From assembly GCF_014696615.1 (NCBI RefSeq), contig NZ_JACJQJ010000035.1:16132-80131 (forward strand): a DNA stretch of 64,000 bases, written 5' to 3'. Shown here piece after piece: positions 54,580 to 62,095 of this stretch. Under the pieces are notes generated by a model that saw only the letters and a program-made list of their open reading frames with translations, was not told the DNA's origin and did no database searches. This DNA comes from Nostoc linckia FACHB-104. GTDB lineage: Bacteria; Cyanobacteriota; Cyanobacteriia; Cyanobacteriales; Nostocaceae. The stretch's first letter is position 1, and each line of letters starts with the position of its first letter. A program made the translations under genes and the position numbers.

Positions 54580-55380
54580 TTAGCCTTTGAAAATAATATC
54601 GTAAAGTGACAGTAGAATCTCTACCACAATGAGAATTACTACATACCACTCAACTCGCTGGCTGCTGCTATGCTGCATAAACTCCAGTACTGTTTGTGCG
54701 GTTTGGGAAATTAGGTCTAGTTTACGTTCTAAAGCATGGTGACGTTCGCGGATTTCATATTCATCTTCTAATCGCAGATATAAGTTTTCTAACTGTGGGG
54801 ATTCCCAGAGTAACTCTGGTTTATCGATAATCTCTACTCGTCCTACAATCTTATGTTGAACTAACAACGTAGTGCCAAGTTGACGCAATAATTCCCGACT
54901 CTGGCGTGAACTTCTGTGTTCACTCTGGAGGCTAGCTGCAAATGGTTCAATTTGATCAAATACAGTCGCTAGGCTAGTTTCATAATGAGATAACACAACA
55001 CTCTTAGCAAGAATATCAGCTACTATCTGCAAGCGTTCTACACTAAAGTCTTGCAAGAAAATTTTTCCTTCCTTAACTCTCTCACTTTCGGCAAGTTTGA
55101 GCTTAATTTCCACTTCTTCTGTTTCTGGGTTGGCAAAAGCGTCACTAACTTGAGAGGATAGTTTATTTAAGAAGTCTACCTTTTCTACAGGCTCAAGGTT
55201 AAATAGAACAACTGCACCATAGTCGAATAGTACTGCACCACCCTGTTCACCTACTGTAACCATCACTGGCATAGTCGCCAAGCAAATGTAATTCTCTAAT
55301 GTTTTAAGATTAATTTTTTTACCAAGGAATAGGGCCTGCGCTCTAAAGCTATCTCTGTCATTAAAAAGTAGTTTTTGCAT
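54580..55380 (-). CDS. RMD1/YagE family protein (DUF155)
   Basis: A 266-residue protein ending in a single membrane segment (WYVVILIVVEILLSLYDIIF). Family marks are FDYGAVVLFNLEP, LADILAKSVVLSHYE and LRLEDEYEIRERHHALERKLDLI. In yeast and mitochondria RMD1-like proteins organise division or translation; in bacteria the role is unknown. It converges with the rhodanese gene. Confidence 0.85.
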   Translation of the reverse strand: MQKLLFNDRDSFRAQALFLGKKINLKTLENYICLATMPVMVTVGEQGGAVLFDYGAVVLFNLEPVEKVDFLNKLSSQVSDAFANPETEEVEIKLKLAESERVKEGKIFLQDFSVERLQIVADILAKSVVLSHYETSLATVFDQIEPFAASLQSEHRSSRQSRELLRQLGTTLLVQHKIVGRVEIIDKPELLWESPQLENLYLRLEDEYEIRERHHALERKLDLISQTAQTVLEFMQHSSSQRVEWYVVILIVVEILLSLYDIIFKG

Positions 55381-55736
55381 TGTTGCCCTATGCTATATTC
55401 TGCCTGTTAATCTATGGGGTAGTGATAAAAATGAATAAATTATCCCAATTTTTGGACTCAACACGAATGTTTTTCCCCCCTATCCTCTAGTGTAAATAAG
55501 ATGGGATATTTTTTAGTTGGTGGTTCATAAACTTGTGGGTGATTTGCTAGCAATACGCTTTGGTGAAGATCATGAAAGATGAATTTGTCACTTGTTGAAT
55601 AAGCCAGCAGAATTGGGGGATTCTCCCCCAAACCCCCGATTGGGTGACGGTTGCGTCCCCCAAACCCCCTCCAAAATTAGAGTTAAGTTTTTTTGTTGAG
55701 TAACTGGTTTTTTGATTTTGTTGTAAATTAATTTTC
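55381..55736. repeat. Intergenic region with CCCCCAAA-type repeats
   Basis: Between about 55613 and 55673 the sequence contains TCTCCCCCAAACCCCCGAT and GTCCCCCAAACCCCCTCC, near-identical units. This is a dispersed, C-rich repeat common between cyanobacterial genes. No gene is seen. Confidence 0.6.
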
Positions 55737-56141
55737 TTAACTGAACTGTATTGGATTTGCCAGGCTATTTGTTTTCATTCGGCGATCGCAGTTTGCCTGA
55801 GTTCCCGATCGCTCTCTTCCAGGTCTTACCCAAGCAATATCTCGATCTGAGTCAAGGGTCATTTGGGTATCTCGCTCTATATCACTGTGAAACCCGCCAC
55901 GGGTGGGAAATCCTGCATTATTCCGAGGGCTGGTGAACATATGATAAACAATGACTGCTTCTGTTCTCTCAAAAAGATACTGTTGTGCAAGGGTATCTGC
56001 ACCTTTGGCATCCCCAACTATAAAGCACTCATTTTGGGCGATCGCTCGATCAATTAAAGGACGGTAATACATATCAAATTCCGCCTGAGTTAGGTCGAGA
56101 TGCCCACTGATAAAATTGACAATTCTTTTACTGTTCATCAA
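55737..56141 (-). CDS. SLOG-like Rossmann protein, function unknown
   Basis: A 134-residue protein with an N-terminal Rossmann pattern: VNFISGHLDLTQAEFDMYY, then NECFIVGDAKGADTLAQQYL. This resembles the SLOG/YpsA-type superfamily that binds nucleotides or nucleotide-like ligands. The C-terminal ~50 residues are polar and look less conserved (DIAWVRPGRERSGTQANCDR). The ligand is unknown. Confidence 0.7.
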   Translation of the reverse strand: MMNSKRIVNFISGHLDLTQAEFDMYYRPLIDRAIAQNECFIVGDAKGADTLAQQYLFERTEAVIVYHMFTSPRNNAGFPTRGGFHSDIERDTQMTLDSDRDIAWVRPGRERSGTQANCDRRMKTNSLANPIQFS

Positions 56142-56349
56142 CTGTTGTTAATTTTCTCACAACTCTCGAATTAGTTGCTTTAGTACATTTATACTGATAT
56201 AATACCGCTGAACGCTGAAGCTTTCACTTACAACATTACTCAAGTCTGATCTCAAAACCATTACTACAACTCAGCAACAATGTTTTGTCAGGGGATATAA
56301 GCATTGTTTACTTTGTGATGAATTTTCCCAAGTAGATGAAGGATTAGGT

Positions 56350-56775
56350 ATGGATAATAGTCCCAGCATTATCTCACACATCTCGATTGGCACGAATGAT
56401 TTTGCAAGGGCGATCGCATTCTACGATAAAGTACTGCCCACCCTTGGCTGTAAGCGAATTATGGAACATCCGGGTGCGGTTGCTTATGGTAAGCAGTTTC
56501 CCGAATTTTGGGTACAAACGCCATTTGATGGTCAACCTGCAACTGTCGGGAATGGCACTCATATTGGCTTTATTGCACCAACTAAAGAATCAGTTCATGC
56601 GTTTTATCAAGCAGCATTAGCAGCAGGAGGCGTAGATGATGGCGCACCAGGCCCTCGACCGGAATATGGTGAACCATACTATGGTTGCTTTGTCCGCGAT
56701 CCCGATGGTCATAAGGTTGAAGCGTCCTATTGGGATATGCAACTAATTCAAGAAATTTATGTGGATGAAGTCTAG
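56350..56775 (+). CDS. VOC/glyoxalase-fold protein
   Basis: A 141-residue protein with two beta-alpha-beta-beta-beta units of the vicinal oxygen chelate superfamily: ISHISIGTNDFARAIAFYDK at the start (His as metal ligand), THIGFIAP in the middle and GCFVRDPDGHKVEASYW near the end (Glu ligand). Members act as glyoxalases, dioxygenases or resistance proteins; the substrate cannot be told. Confidence 0.88.
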   Translation: MDNSPSIISHISIGTNDFARAIAFYDKVLPTLGCKRIMEHPGAVAYGKQFPEFWVQTPFDGQPATVGNGTHIGFIAPTKESVHAFYQAALAAGGVDDGAPGPRPEYGEPYYGCFVRDPDGHKVEASYWDMQLIQEIYVDEV

Positions 56776-56930
56776 GCAAGATAGGACTTTAAGCTAAAAA
56801 ACACCTAAAATTACATAACTACCCGTAAAGGTATGCCTTTGTTATTAGTCATTTGTATTTACAAAGGACTAATGACAAATGACAGTCTCAAACAGAGAAT
56901 GTGCAACTTAAATGCACATCAGCTTAATTT

Positions 56931-57668
56931 CTATTTGGCTAGCTTGATAGATAAAACTTGATAACCAGCCCCTTGAGGCATACATTGGCCATCAGCATCT
57001 AAAGGACAAGCAATTTGATTGGGTGATGGGCGAGTTCCTTCAACATACTCTGCGGTAATTTCAACTTCTTGATTCTGAAATGATAGCAATTGATCGCGAG
57101 AAACTTGAACAGATGGACGCAACACTAACTGACTTTGGTTTGAGGTGTTAGAAATCAGAAAAAATTCCTCTCCAAGATAAGCTCTAACTGACATCACGGG
57201 AGGAATTTCTTCATAAATTAATTTTCCGCGTCGAGAAAATATTTTTGTTTGAGTCATAGGGTTATTTAATTGTTGCCATAATCCCCAGCGATGATTTTTA
57301 GCATTAGCTTCGGCAATTAAATATTGGGTTTTGCTCTGGGAGCAATTTTGTAAAGATTCACGGTCAACAACAGCATTACCGGACTCTACCATCAGCAGAT
57401 TAACTGAGCGATTATTCACAAATACTTCACCAACGATGCGATCGCTTCCTAGTTTTTCTGTGCGTCTAATCACAACAGGACTTAAAGGTGGTAATAACTG
57501 TTTGAGCCTTTGTGTTGCGGGGATCGCCTGTGCTGTCGCCTTTGGTACATAGATACAGGCTAGCTTGAGTGTAATTTTTTGTCCTGCATTATCTTTAAGG
57601 CGAATTGTTTCAGCATCTACAACCCCTACAATGTTAGCTAGCACTAAAATTATTTCTAGTAGCTCCAT
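56931..57668 (-). CDS. Staphylococcal-nuclease-like protein with altered active site
   Basis: A 245-residue protein with an SNase-like N-terminal part. The usual V-D-G-D-T is VVDAETIRL here, and the usual R-L-x-x-[IV]-D-x-P-E is KLACIYVPKA: the Arg, the Asp and the catalytic Glu are replaced (Lys, Tyr, Lys). The later DR-G-V region (LGSDRIVGEVFVNN) is recognisable. The C-terminal ~110 residues form a second beta-rich domain (FFLISNTSNQSQLVL, VEITAEYVEGTRPS). Catalysis is unlikely; a binding role is more plausible. The N-terminus is hydrophobic and may be a signal. Confidence 0.7.
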   Translation of the reverse strand: MELLEIILVLANIVGVVDAETIRLKDNAGQKITLKLACIYVPKATAQAIPATQRLKQLLPPLSPVVIRRTEKLGSDRIVGEVFVNNRSVNLLMVESGNAVVDRESLQNCSQSKTQYLIAEANAKNHRWGLWQQLNNPMTQTKIFSRRGKLIYEEIPPVMSVRAYLGEEFFLISNTSNQSQLVLRPSVQVSRDQLLSFQNQEVEITAEYVEGTRPSPNQIACPLDADGQCMPQGAGYQVLSIKLAK

Positions 57669-58024
57669 GTATTTTTGTATAGTTATTTATGTATAGATTT
57701 ATAATTTTATAGCACTTACTAGGCGATCGCCCGTAACCATTGCAAACTCTACACCTAACCCAATGTTGCCAATAGTTATAGGCTCACTACTAGCCACTTG
57801 ACAGGGAGATGATGTACTTATATACATGAAATTATTCAGAAAACTACTCGGATTTTTTACCGATTTGCTGTATTCTAGTTAATCCTAGGAAAATTTTCCC
57901 ACTATACTTCATAAAAGATTCTTACGGGTCTGTCTGAAGATTCTTGAATAAATACATGAATGACTATCAGAATTTATGTAACAATTTTCATTGCCTAAAT
58001 TTATAAAATTACAAGAAGAGTCCC
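57669..58024. other. Intergenic region
   Basis: About 355 bases between divergent genes, with one HIP1-like octamer near 57723. No gene, RNA or strong hairpin was found. Confidence 0.35.
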
Positions 58025-58288
58025 ATGAAACTGATCAAAAAATCCGAAAAACTCCTGCTCCAGAAGATGAAAGATATGGAGGCAATTGAAGACATTAATC
58101 TTCAAGAAGATCCTCTTGACCCTCTTGAGTCTCCAGAATCGATAGAACCGGAAAACCCATTACTAAATCTAGAATATCAAGAGCCTGACTATATTCCTTT
58201 CCGCAACCACCCTGTTGTTCAATCAGTTGGCAATACAGGCTGGCAAGTTTCTGAAATATGGAAGGAAATTAGATTGGATAATTTCTAG
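58025..58288 (+). CDS. Small acidic hypothetical protein
   Basis: An 87-residue protein: a basic first 15 residues, then a very acidic, Pro-rich part (DPLDPLESPESIEPENPLL) and a more ordered end (FRNHPVVQSVGNTGWQVSEI). AAGAAG precedes the ATG by about 7 bases. No family is recognised. It is likely part of the element cargo. Confidence 0.6.
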   Translation: MKLIKKSEKLLLQKMKDMEAIEDINLQEDPLDPLESPESIEPENPLLNLEYQEPDYIPFRNHPVVQSVGNTGWQVSEIWKEIRLDNF

Positions 58289-58783
58289 TGATGGCTAGTG
58301 ATATTAGCATTAGTCTCAAATAATATCTGATTTTCAATGTAGGGCTAAATTAGAGATAAAGCAGCTAAGACTCTAAACTTTGTTAGAGAGTGCTGTTTAT
58401 TTTCAGCCTAATAACTAATACCAGTTTGAAACAAAAATGCGACAAATACATGAGTAGGGGCGCAAAACTTTGCGCCCCTACAAATGTTTGATATTTTGCT
58501 AATATTTTTAGCGTAGAAATTTAAATTGTATATTTCGCATTAAGGCTGTCAAGAGTCAAGAGTTTAGGGTCAAAGCCTAACCTGGACTTTTGACTTTTGA
58601 CCCTGGACAAACCTAACGCAAAAATATTTGATTTAAGTGCGTATTATCTTATTTGATTTTTGTAAGGGTTCGGTATACCTTTATTCCTTATCGGCTTTCT
58701 CTGAAATAAGCAGTTAATCTTTATTACCTAAAAAAAGCTTACAGTTAACAGAAATTTTGCGTTTACTGGCTATTTTTAGAGTA
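58289..58783. repeat. Intergenic region with repeat hairpins
   Basis: GTAGGGGCGCAAA (58454-58466) and TTTGCGCCCCTAC (58469-58481) form a near-perfect hairpin, a common dispersed repeat. Near 58548-58612, AGTCAAGAGTTTAGGGTCAA and TTGACTTTTGACCCTGGAC form another imperfect one. No gene is seen. Confidence 0.6.
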
Positions 58784-58942
58784 ATGATGGAGCCGCTACA
58801 AATGAAACGATGTGAAACACTAGCCGAATTGATAGCACGGACTGTGGTTGAATTTGAGCAACGGGAGCTAGAACTGCAAAAAGCTCAGGTTCAGCCCCAG
58901 GAAAAAAGCCCTAAGAAGCGTAAATCTAAAAAAGTTGCCTAG
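58784..58942 (+). CDS. Small basic hypothetical protein
   Basis: About 52 residues from the ATG at 58784: a helical Glu/Gln-rich middle (AELIARTVVEFEQRELELQ) and a very basic end (KSPKKRKSKKVA). Another ATG lies 18 bases downstream. It sits 90 bases from the converging recombinase gene. It could be a small accessory DNA-binding protein, but nothing specific supports that. Confidence 0.45.
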   Translation: MMEPLQMKRCETLAELIARTVVEFEQRELELQKAQVQPQEKSPKKRKSKKVA

Positions 58943-59031
58943 CACAAAAAGGCTGAAGTATGAAATATATAAGTCTGTATGGTCAGCTTTTGGGCGGTTG
59001 AGAATGGGTGCTTTATTTTCGCCATGATGTA

Positions 59032-60582
59032 CTAGTTTAGATATAGTAATTCAACTGCTGTTACCAGGTTGCCATCTACCACTATTTTTTTAATACACCC
59101 TTTAAGTAAAGCTTGTTTGTCTTGTTGTTCTAATCCTTCCCAGTACCTCTGATTGGAAAATGCCGTAACAATCCGTTCTTTAGCTATCAGATATTGTTTA
59201 GATGCATTGTTTGTGGTAGCAATAGCGTTTGCAATTTGCATCCTGATATCTTCTTTAGCTTTTGCAATTGCTGGATTTGATGGTAATGCTTCTAGGGTAT
59301 TTAAAGATGACCGCAATGTTTTGATTTCTGGTGATTCCTCTGGAGAATCAACTTTTTGTTCTATTAGTCCAGCTAACCTTTCGGCTTCGCTAACTAGATG
59401 ATTAATTACTTGTTTTTCTAATTCATCGGAAGCAATCATCCGCCCGTTGTGACAAGCACCAGTCCGATAAAAGCTGCATTGATAGTGATGGCGCACAAAA
59501 CCTTTGCGTTTCACTAATTTCTTGCACTGGCGACTATAAGCTGCACCACAATGAGCGCATTTTACTAAGTTGGCGAATGGATTGACATATTTTTGCTCGG
59601 TAGCCCAGCGGTTATTTCGATTTTCCCGAATCATCGCTTTGATGCGTTCGTGTTCTTCACGGGTGATAATCGCTTCTTCTTCGTGGGTTCCCCATGTTAC
59701 TTCCCATTCATCAAAGGGTTTGCGATGTCCTTTGGGCCGAACTAATGTGTTATAAAGTGTCCCTCCTGCATAAATAGGATTGACAAGTATCGATCGCAAT
59801 CCCGAAACCGACCATTTCAAACCTGTATGGGGATAACGCAGATTTAACGCACCTCCACGCGATTTGTTAATATTCTCAAGTACGATTTCTTCTTCCTCTT
59901 CTAAAAGGTTAATCCTCGTATCAGTGGCTTTGGGGACGGCGTTGGCTTGGATTCCAAAAGTCTCATGTAATACTTTGACTGTTTGGGAGACTGTGCCTAC
60001 TGTGAAGAATGTATCAAAAACAAATCGCATTAACTGCGATCGCGTCAACTCTTTCTTAACTGCAATTAAACAAACGCAAAGCCTTTCATCTCGTTTGTAT
60101 TTGTCATCCTCAACGATATACCCCAAAGGTGCGTTCCAGTGAGGCTTTTTATTAGCTTTGCGGGTGTCGCGCTCTTTTTTGACTCGCATTGCGAGCATTT
60201 TCACTTCATACTTAGATGCTGCAAGTCGCACATCAATAGTTAATTCGCCGCCAATACTCGATAAGTCAAACGGTTCATCTAGCGCATAAGGCTGTATACC
60301 TTTCTTTTTTAACGCATCCATCAAGCGATAAAAGGTCATTGATGAAGATGTTAAACGATCAATCCGGATAAATAACAGCTTCGATACTTTTCCTATTGCA
60401 GATGCATTGATATCCTCAATTAACTGTAAAAGCCCTTTCCTTTGATCGCTGGTACGGCTTTCTACGTCGTAATATATGTGCGTTGCGCCAGCATCACGCA
60501 ACCGACGCATCTGTTTAATTAACGAGCCTTGATCTTCAGCTTGCTCATCTGTGGAAACCCGCGCATAACCCCAAACGTCCAT
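59032..60582 (-). CDS. Large serine recombinase at the nifK junction (XisF-like)
   Basis: A 516-residue serine recombinase. The catalytic Ser is in WGYARVSTDEQAEDQGS; FIRIDRLTSSS holds conserved Arg residues. A recombinase domain, a zinc-ribbon (CAHCGAAYSRQCKK, then CSFYRTGACHNGR) and a coiled coil follow, the layout of XisF-type excisases of cyanobacterial developmental elements. Its start codon is about 55 bases from the nifK junction and it reads away from nifK, the usual gene-next-to-att position. It probably acts on nifK sites. It is clearly different from the recombinase at 62096. Confidence 0.92.
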   Translation of the reverse strand: MDVWGYARVSTDEQAEDQGSLIKQMRRLRDAGATHIYYDVESRTSDQRKGLLQLIEDINASAIGKVSKLLFIRIDRLTSSSMTFYRLMDALKKKGIQPYALDEPFDLSSIGGELTIDVRLAASKYEVKMLAMRVKKERDTRKANKKPHWNAPLGYIVEDDKYKRDERLCVCLIAVKKELTRSQLMRFVFDTFFTVGTVSQTVKVLHETFGIQANAVPKATDTRINLLEEEEEIVLENINKSRGGALNLRYPHTGLKWSVSGLRSILVNPIYAGGTLYNTLVRPKGHRKPFDEWEVTWGTHEEEAIITREEHERIKAMIRENRNNRWATEQKYVNPFANLVKCAHCGAAYSRQCKKLVKRKGFVRHHYQCSFYRTGACHNGRMIASDELEKQVINHLVSEAERLAGLIEQKVDSPEESPEIKTLRSSLNTLEALPSNPAIAKAKEDIRMQIANAIATTNNASKQYLIAKERIVTAFSNQRYWEGLEQQDKQALLKGCIKKIVVDGNLVTAVELLYLN

Positions 60583-60598
60583 ATATCAAACCATAGCA

Positions 60599-60638
60599 GC
60601 GTTAGTTCATTTTATCTGATAGCCAACGCATTAGTTCA
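60599..60638. promoter_or_regulatory. Direct repeats beside the nifK junction, likely recombinase-binding half-site
   Basis: GCGTTAGTTCA (60599-60609) and GCATTAGTTCA (60628-60638) are direct repeats 29 bases apart, matching at 10 of 11 positions. They lie between the recombinase start and the point where NifK similarity begins. This fits an arm of an attachment site; the role is inferred. Confidence 0.5.
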
Positions 60639-60641
60639 CTG

Positions 60642-60893
60642 TTGTTCACCGAGCCAGTTGACCTGTTAATCGGTAATTCCTACGGTAAGTACCTGTGGCG
60701 CGATTGCAAGGTGCCCTTAGTAAGAATCGGCTATCCCATCATGGATCGTCACCACCTGCACCGCTACAGCACCATTGGTTACCAAGGTGTAATCAACCTC
60801 CTCAACTGGGTTGTTAATACAATCTTCGAGGACATCGATCAACGCACCAATATTCCTTCCAAGACTGACATCTCTTACGACTTAGTTCGATAG
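60642..60893 (+). CDS. nifK: nifK 3' part, severed from its 5' part
   Basis: The last ~83 residues of NifK, the beta subunit of the nitrogenase MoFe protein: FTEPVDLLIGNSYGKYLWRD, then RIGYPIMDRHHLHRYSTIGY and the end KTDISYDLVR. The marked start is a TTG and not a real one; NifK-like sequence begins at about SLLFTEPVD. The ~430 N-terminal residues are not in the window. The preceding DNA carries a recombinase, so this is the downstream end of a nifK interruption. The next gene and nifE(5') follow on the same strand as in the normal nifK-orf-nifE order. Confidence 0.95.
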   Translation: MFTEPVDLLIGNSYGKYLWRDCKVPLVRIGYPIMDRHHLHRYSTIGYQGVINLLNWVVNTIFEDIDQRTNIPSKTDISYDLVR

Positions 60894-60919
60894 AAATTAA
60901 AGTCACTCGCGGCATATTT

Positions 60920-60964
60920 AAAAAGTAAAAAGTAAAAGATATTTCTTTTTACTTTTTACTTTTT
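60920..60964. repeat. AT hairpin between nifK(3') and the next gene
   Basis: AAAAAGTAAAAAGTAAAA and TTTTTACTTTTTACTTTTT form a perfect long A/T stem. It lies between the nifK stop and the next ATG and could stabilise or end nifK mRNA. Confidence 0.6.
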
Positions 60965-60980
60965 CCTTGTACCTGAGGTA

Positions 60981-61319
60981 TTGATTATGGCAAGTATTAG
61001 TCAGGGTCACTCTCATCCTCATCCTAATTACCATCCACCAAACTATAAACGCTCTGGTTCTTTTGATATTCTGCAACCTTTGCGTCGTCTGGTAGATGGT
61101 ATTCCGGTAAAAAATGCTCGTTTTGCCCATCTACTCTGTAGAGTAATACCTTGCTGTTGCCCGTTTGAGCGCGATATCAATTTATTTGGGCGGATTTACC
61201 ATATTCCAGCACTGTGCAAATTTAATCCTTTGTATGACGAGGTCGTTAGTTTGCGCTTGCGGGCTTTATCTTTTCTTACCGATGAATGTGGTGAGGATGT
61301 AACGAAATACATCTGTTAG
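60981..61319 (+). CDS. Mo-dependent nitrogenase-associated protein
   Basis: A 112-residue protein of the family found between nifK and nifE in heterocystous cyanobacteria (Mo-dependent nitrogenase C-terminal type). It starts with a His-rich stretch (SHPHPNYHPP) that could bind metal, then LRRLVDGIPVKNARFAHLLC, RVIPCCCPFERDINLFG and KFNPLYDEVVSLRLRALSFL. Three Cys in a row (PCCCP) are striking. The function is not established. Confidence 0.85.
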   Translation: MIMASISQGHSHPHPNYHPPNYKRSGSFDILQPLRRLVDGIPVKNARFAHLLCRVIPCCCPFERDINLFGRIYHIPALCKFNPLYDEVVSLRLRALSFLTDECGEDVTKYIC

Positions 61320-61361
61320 TTTCAGACATTAATCAATACCCATTACCTATTACCATTGGTC

Positions 61362-61438
61362 ATCAGTCATTAGTCATTAGTTATTAGTTATTAATTATTC
61401 AAATTACAAATGACAAACGACAAATGACAAATGACAAC
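61362..61438. repeat. Tandem heptamer repeats upstream of nifE(5')
   Basis: TCATTAG/TTATTAG repeats on the left and ACAAATG/ACAAACG repeats on the right can form an irregular hairpin. The same repeat class occurs in several gaps of this window. Confidence 0.75.
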
Positions 61439-61472
61439 AAATTAACACCTGCCATCCAGCAAGAGAAGAGAG

Positions 61473-62060
61473 ATGAAAATCACCCAAGGCAAAATTAACG
61501 AGCTGCTTAGTGAGCCAGGATGCGAGCATAATCAGCACAAGCAAAGCGAAAAGAAAAATAAATCTTGTACCCAACAAGCACAACCAGGCGCAGCTCAAGG
61601 GGGTTGTGCTTTTGATGGTGCAATGATTGCACTAGTACCGATTACTGATGCTGCTCATTTAGTCCACGGGCCGATCGCCTGTGCTGGTAACTCCTGGGGT
61701 AGTCGTGGTAGTCTCTCTTCTGGCCCCATGCTCTACAAAACGGGCTTTACCACAGACTTAAGCGAAAATGATGTCATCTTTGGTGGCGAGAAAAAGCTCT
61801 ACAAAGCTATTGTAGAAGTACATAAGCGCTACAACCCAGCAGCCGTGTTTGTTTACGCCACTTGTGTGACGGCTTTGATTGGTGATGATATAGATGCTGT
61901 TTGCAAAACTGCGGCGGAGAAATTAGGAACTCCTGTGATCCCGGTAATTGCACCGGGATTTATTGGCAGCAAAAACCTGGGTAATCGCTTTGGCGGTGAA
62001 GCTTTGCTGGAATATGTAGTTGGTACAGCAGAACCTGAACACTTTCAACAACACCGCTGA
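61473..62060 (+). CDS. nifE: nifE 5' part, severed from its 3' part
   Basis: The first 189 residues of NifE followed by six element-encoded residues and a stop. It starts [20 protein letters not shown]; cluster Cys are in [26 protein letters not shown] and [14 protein letters not shown]. NifE sequence ends at GTAEPE; the core GAACCTGAA (62031-62039) encodes the EPE, then comes HFQQHR and TGA. GAGAAGAG precedes the ATG. The 3' part is on the minus strand at 49677-50528. The severed product of 195 residues would not be functional. Confidence 0.96.
   Translation: MKITQGKINELLSEPGCEHNQHKQSEKKNKSCTQQAQPGAAQGGCAFDGAMIALVPITDAAHLVHGPIACAGNSWGSRGSLSSGPMLYKTGFTTDLSENDVIFGGEKKLYKAIVEVHKRYNPAAVFVYATCVTALIGDDIDAVCKTAAEKLGTPVIPVIAPGFIGSKNLGNRFGGEALLEYVVGTAEPEHFQQHR
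62031..62039 (+). other. Recombination core (attachment site) in nifE, 5' side
   Basis: GAACCTGAA, identical to the minus-strand core at 50528-50520. The reading frame crosses the core in the same phase in both parts (GAA CCT GAA). On the element side ACAACACC begins 8 bases past the core; the partner site has the same octamer 15 bases past its core. The recombinase gene starts 57 bases further on. Confidence 0.88.
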
Positions 62061-62095
62061 TGATATGATTTTCCGACTGATTTGAATGGATTCCC

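Noticed and set aside
55928..55936. A second nifK-type core (TGTTCACC on the minus strand) inside the cargo
   Set aside because: An 8-base match within a coding gene is expected by chance in a window of this size.
49677..62060. nifE as a simple pseudogene broken by a random rearrangement
   Set aside because: Both parts are intact up to an identical 9-bp core, join perfectly in frame, and one junction has a serine recombinase gene 57 bases away. That is the signature of site-specific recombination. A misassembly cannot be excluded from sequence alone.
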